From: JBBILO01 sp037444855
Lineage (GTDB): Bacteria; Patescibacteriota; Microgenomatia; UBA1406; GWC2-37-13
Direction of reading: 5' to 3'
Assembly (NCBI GenBank): GCA_037444855.1
Contig: JBBILO010000027.1
Location: 1-7,913 of the forward strand
DNA length: 7,913 bases
Below are positions 5,430-7,913 of this stretch, piece by piece (positions within the stretch are counted from its first letter, which is position 1; every line of letters begins with the position of its first letter). A model generated the notes under the pieces. That model did not search any database, was not told where the DNA came from, and saw only the letters and a program-made list of their open reading frames with translations. The translations under genes and the position numbers were made by a program.

Positions 5430-5960
5430 ATGTTCTTATCTCTTTGGCTGACGTCTAACAATCAAACGATTAACGAAATAATCAAGACACTCGCAAATGA
5501 AGAAAAAACACCCATTTTCTCTTCCCACATTACTCTTATTAATCAGATTAATCTTGGAAAAAAGAAAGAATCAGAGATAAAAAAAACTCTTGAAGATTTA
5601 TCAAAATCAATAAAACCTCTCTTTCCTTTAACTTTAACAACAAAAGCGGTTGAAATATCAGAGAGCTTTACCAAAACCCTTTTTATCACATTTCAACCTG
5701 ATCAAAAATTGCTTGAAATCAGAAAAATCGCTCAAGAGGTCTTGTTAAAAAATTCTTTCTCTCAGTTTAATAAAAATTTTTCCCCCCATCTTTCACTCAT
5801 TTACAAGCACATTCTTCAAGAGAGAAAAATCGAACTTAAAGAAAAAGTCTCAAAAAAGTTGCCTAAAAGAATATCTTTTAATCATCTACTGGCAATCAAA
5901 GAAGAAAAACCGATTGAAAAACCTGAGGATGTCAAAAATTGGGAATATATAAAAGTCTAA
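5430..5960 (+). CDS. 2H phosphoesterase superfamily protein (cyclic phosphodiesterase/2'-5' RNA ligase-like)
   Basis: A 176-residue soluble protein with the two H-x-T/S-L motifs that define the 2H superfamily: SHITLI (H33, T35) and PHLSLIY (H120, S122). In this fold the two histidines act on 2',3'-cyclic or 2'-5' phosphodiester bonds. The LSLWL opening, the FSSHITL strand and the FSPHLSLIY motif look closest to the cyclic nucleotide phosphodiesterase (CPDase) branch, but RNA ligase-like ThpR and other branches cannot be excluded. Length is normal for a single domain. It begins 5 nt after the glycosyltransferase stop and ends 8 nt before the cupin ATG, so translation is likely linked within the operon; no Shine-Dalgarno is present. 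Substrate could be an RNA end, a nucleotide or a sugar-derived cyclic phosphate; the sequence does not decide. Confidence 0.82.
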   Translation: MFLSLWLTSNNQTINEIIKTLANEEKTPIFSSHITLINQINLGKKKESEIKKTLEDLSKSIKPLFPLTLTTKAVEISESFTKTLFITFQPDQKLLEIRKIAQEVLLKNSFSQFNKNFSPHLSLIYKHILQERKIELKEKVSKKLPKRISFNHLLAIKEEKPIEKPEDVKNWEYIKV

Positions 5961-5968
5961 TATTTACT

Positions 5969-6781
5969 ATGGTAGAGCTATTACCTCTCTCACCCAATAT
6001 TGGCCCAAAATTTGAAGAAATAAGTGAGATGTCTGATATTACAAACAATTGGGGTTATTATCAATGGCTAAATGGACCTTCACTAACCCAGTATCTTCAA
6101 TCATCAGAAAGAGAATTTATTAAACCGTGGGGAATTCAGGGATATTTTCAATTACCGATTAATCCAATACCCTATGACGGTTCATTCCCAATAGGTATAA
6201 GAGTTGGATATGCAAGGATTACAAGTAAAAATAGGACAAATCAAAACTATCATTTGCATCCTTATTCTCCAGAGGTTCTTTTCTTGTTTCGTGCCCAAGG
6301 TGAGGCTTATTTTGTTGCCAATGGAAAAGAATACCCACTGCCCATGGGTCCGTCAGTTGTTGTCGTTCCGCCAGGTGTCCCTCATGATATTGAAGTTTCG
6401 GGAACTCTCTACACGATGGATGTTAAAAATTTTGATACTCATAGAAAAGATGGATTAAGTAGGGATAGATTGGAAGAGCAAAATAATAATGGACCTAATT
6501 TTAATCTTATTAGAACAGGTCCTGTTTTTGTTGATGCTCTTTCCCATGGAGTTCCGGTAGTTTACAATCCAAATGAAGAAAGTCTCCTAGAGCTAGCCCA
6601 GATGGGTTACAATTGCGGCTGGCTTGTTTTAATTCACCCAAGTAAAAAAATACAATCTTATCATTTCGAAAAAATAAAAGTAACCGACAGGGCATTGATG
6701 AAGCAATATAATAGCCAACAACACTCCTCTCTCATCCCAGCCCTTTTCATTGCCGATTTTGACCTGACTTTAAGTCAATGA
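5969..6781 (+). CDS. Cupin-domain protein, function unknown
   Basis: A 270-residue protein with no signal peptide. A single cupin core lies at about 78-150. Motif 1 has H95-x-H97 and E102 (YHLHPYSPEVLF), and motif 2 has G127, PPG (134-136) and H139 (VVVVPPGVPHDIEV), so the usual metal ligands of an active cupin are all present. Flanking regions (1-77 and 155-270) match nothing I recognise; the C-terminal part includes a TGPVFVDALSHGVPVVYNP segment and a NCGWLVLIHPSKK strand. Cupins include sugar isomerases, epimerases, dioxygenases and sensors. I chose the ATG at 5969 rather than the TTG at 5939, which lies inside the upstream gene. It is the last gene of the operon and ends in TGA, unlike its TAA-ending neighbours. 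Its base composition seems slightly less AT-rich than the other genes. Confidence 0.8.
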   Translation: MVELLPLSPNIGPKFEEISEMSDITNNWGYYQWLNGPSLTQYLQSSEREFIKPWGIQGYFQLPINPIPYDGSFPIGIRVGYARITSKNRTNQNYHLHPYSPEVLFLFRAQGEAYFVANGKEYPLPMGPSVVVVPPGVPHDIEVSGTLYTMDVKNFDTHRKDGLSRDRLEEQNNNGPNFNLIRTGPVFVDALSHGVPVVYNPNEESLLELAQMGYNCGWLVLIHPSKKIQSYHFEKIKVTDRALMKQYNSQQHSSLIPALFIADFDLTLSQ

Positions 6782-6841
6782 GTTAAAAATTTTCAATTAT
6801 TTACTCAACTAACTTCAGATTTACCTGATTTTAACTAAGTT

Positions 6842-6935
6842 CAACCTTTACACTCTTTTACACCTTCACACCTTCACATTTTTACACTTTTTTACACCTT
6901 TAAACCTTACACTTTTACATTTTCCCACCTTTATC
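6842..6935. repeat. Degenerate TTTACACC/TTCACACC short-period repeat tract
   Basis: Around ten pyrimidine-rich units of 8-11 bp follow each other: TTTACACTC, TTTTACACC, TTCACACC, TTCACATTT, TTACACTTT, TTTACACC, TTTAAACC, TTACACTT, TTACATTTT and CCCACCTTT. The tract has strong strand asymmetry (almost no G) and stops just before a CTAAAATAATAAAATG promoter/start-like sequence. Whether it is transcribed or bound by protein is unknown. Confidence 0.7.
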
Positions 6936-6948
6936 CTAAAATAATAAA

Positions 6949-7085
6949 ATGACAACTTATTTATTTATTGATGGAACAGATCTCTATGCAGCTTAGATGA
7001 ATTATTGGGTATGGAAAATTATCTAAAATTTTATTCATTTATTAAAGAAATCGTAAAAAATAAAATATATAGAATTGAATCATAA
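6949..7085 (+). pseudogene. Decayed NYN-domain (DUF88-like) gene start
   Basis: The ATG at 6949 opens MTTYLFIDGTDLYAA and hits TAG at 6994. Moving one frame at about 6993, reading continues as LDELLGMENYLKFYSFIKE and onward to a TAA at 7083-7085. NYN-domain proteins (PIN-like nucleases) typically begin with FIDGTNLY, where the aspartate and asparagine belong to the active site, and continue with an ELFG-like motif, a Y-L-x-F strand and a lysine-rich helix. The two frames together follow that order, so a one-base deletion near 6993 is the simplest explanation. The asparagine is replaced by aspartate and over two thirds of the usual domain is missing. An AT-rich promoter-like stretch precedes it. 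The family match is from memory. Confidence 0.5.
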
Positions 7086-7111
7086 AAAAATAATTGGAGA
7101 AATATAAAAAA

Positions 7112-7169
7112 CCCTGAGATGTATTAATCTCGGGTGGGTCAATATAATAATACATCTTTTTCTTTTTTT
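7112..7169 (+). terminator. Terminator-like hairpin with a competing smaller hairpin
   Basis: AGATGTATTA (7117-7126) and TAATACATCT (7148-7157) form a perfect 10-bp stem with a 21-nt loop, followed directly by TTTT, C and TTTTTTT (to 7169), as in an intrinsic terminator. A second fold uses the same 5' arm: CCC-GAGAT (7112-7120, one bulged T) pairs with ATCTC-GGG (7127-7134) around GTATTA. The two cannot form together. It could end transcripts from the decayed gene, or act in the leader of the methyltransferase gene. Confidence 0.55.
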
Positions 7170-7235
7170 CAATTTATAAAAACGGAATTGATATCTCAGT
7201 CTTTGTACTTCAGTAGCTAAAAACAGCTAATTTTT

Positions 7236-7243
7236 GATAAAAT
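7236..7243 (+). promoter_or_regulatory. Possible -10 region of the methyltransferase gene
   Basis: GATAAAAT, containing TAAAAT at 7238-7243, lies 6 nt before the ATG at 7250, after a TTTTT run. No convincing -35 is visible. If used, the transcript would be leaderless, like the one proposed for the glycosyltransferase. A 5-bp hairpin TAGCT-AAAAAC-AGCTA (7214-7229) followed by TTTTT lies just upstream and could be a weak terminator instead. Confidence 0.3.
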
Positions 7244-7249
7244 AAACAA

Positions 7250-7913
7250 ATGTCAAATAATTATTCTGATTCTTCCGAAGAATTTCTTTTAAATTTTTTT
7301 AATCAACCCCAATCTCAAAAACATAAGGAAATTAAAAAAATTTTATCAAACAATCCATCTTGGCCAATTATGTATCACCTTCATCCCCAACGAGAGTTTC
7401 TCTTAGCTTGGTACCCTTTTAAAAGAAACTCAGTTTTACTGGAAATAGGCGCTGGCTGCGGAGCTTTAACAGGGTTATTTTGTGAAAAAGTAAAAATGGT
7501 GTATGCTAATGAATTATCAAAAGAAAGAGCAGAGGTAATCAAGAAAAGATACGCTGATAAAAAAAACTTAATCGTTACCGCAAAAAATTTTAACGAAGAA
7601 AAAATTAAAATTAAATTTGATTACATTACCCTCATTGGAGTATTAGAATATCAAGGCCGATATACAATAATAGAAAGCGATGACATAAATGATCCCTATG
7701 TAAACTTTCTTAAAAAAGTAAAAAGTTTTTTGAAGAAAAATGGAGTTATCCTTTTAGCGATTGAAAATAAACTAGGGCTAAAATATCTAGCCGGATCAAA
7801 AGAAGATCATTATGGAATATTTGGTGAATCCATAAACAATTATCCTCATTATGATGGAATAAAAACTTTTTCAAAAACTGAAATAGTTGAGATTATTAAC
7901 AAAGCGGGTTTTA
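7250..7913 (+). CDS. Class I SAM-dependent methyltransferase, 3' truncated by window edge
   Basis: The frame is open from the ATG at 7250 to the window end (221 residues seen). The Rossmann-fold SAM-binding site is clear: motif I LEIGAGCGALTG (64-75), an acidic strand end at NELSKERA (87-94), a DNF-like position at AKNF (111-114) and motif IV FDYITLIGVLEY (123-134). A helix and KNGVILLAIENKLGLKYLAG (split: KNGVILLAIEN, KLGLKYLAG) follow, then DHYGIFGESINNYPH and DGIKTFSKTEI. The pre-domain MYHLHPQREFLLAW and the later NK-GLKY-AG, YPxxDGIxTFSKxE pattern mark a family often met next to or fused with glycosyltransferases in polysaccharide loci; that is from memory. The length of such proteins suggests that a further domain may lie beyond the window. 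Target unknown. No Shine-Dalgarno is seen. Confidence 0.9.
   Translation, partial: MSNNYSDSSEEFLLNFFNQPQSQKHKEIKKILSNNPSWPIMYHLHPQREFLLAWYPFKRNSVLLEIGAGCGALTGLFCEKVKMVYANELSKERAEVIKKRYADKKNLIVTAKNFNEEKIKIKFDYITLIGVLEYQGRYTIIESDDINDPYVNFLKKVKSFLKKNGVILLAIENKLGLKYLAGSKEDHYGIFGESINNYPHYDGIKTFSKTEIVEIINKAGF

Noticed and set aside
6813..6830. Terminator after the cupin operon (TCAG-ATTTAC-CTGA-TTTT)
   Set aside because: The stem has only 4 bp and would be expected by chance in such DNA.
6779..6838. TGA at the cupin gene end as a possible recoded glycine codon, extending the frame by 19 codons
   Set aside because: No other gene in the window has an in-frame TGA, glycine is encoded by normal GGN codons throughout, and the extension shows no protein-like pattern. 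A standard TGA stop is simpler.
6842..6935. Small coding gene or CRISPR-like array in the TTTACACC tract
   Set aside because: No start codon with a sustained frame, no unique spacers, and units vary from 8 to 11 bp.

Overview
The window is AT-rich, gene-dense DNA with short intergenic gaps. Features that suggest a Patescibacteria (CPR) genome, perhaps Microgenomates, are: a MacAB/YknXYZ-type exporter without an outer-membrane partner in view, a compact YqaA/DedA protein, small lineage-type secreted and cupin proteins, almost no Shine-Dalgarno sequences, and many short-period degenerate repeats between genes. This assignment is an inference from style; no rRNA or other marker gene is present. 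The standard genetic code fits: eight of the nine protein-coding genes end inside the window, seven with TAA and one with TGA.

Layout. Positions 3-2721 hold a three-gene export system on the + strand: the 3' part of a periplasmic-adaptor-like (HlyD/MacA/YknX) gene, an ABC ATPase (MacB N-domain/LolD/YknY type) and a separate FtsX/MacB-type permease. After an AT-rich gap with a promoter comes a YqaA-type membrane protein (2941-3516). It converges on a minus-strand gene (3682-4230) for a small membrane-anchored extracytoplasmic protein with four cysteines. From 4531 a tight three-gene + strand operon follows: a GT2 glycosyltransferase, a 2H-type (cyclic phosphodiesterase/2'-5' RNA ligase-like) protein and a cupin protein, with gaps of only 5 and 8 nt. 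A 468-bp region (6782-7249) without an intact gene holds a short-period repeat tract, a decayed NYN-domain gene start and a terminator-like hairpin. The window ends inside a class I SAM methyltransferase (7250 onward).

How genes work together. The adaptor, ATPase and permease form one ATP-driven export or membrane-stress complex. The glycosyltransferase and methyltransferase are compatible with cell-surface glycan work. The pairing of a glycosyltransferase with a 2H phosphoesterase and a cupin is not one I recognise.

The most unusual signal is not a gene. Short-period (about 6-14 bp, often 11 bp) degenerate tandem repeats fill most gaps, each tract with its own unit. Two tracts of the same style lie in frame inside the glycosyltransferase and seem to have lengthened the protein. 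One of them carries a palindrome resembling an intergenic palindrome about 1.2 kb away.
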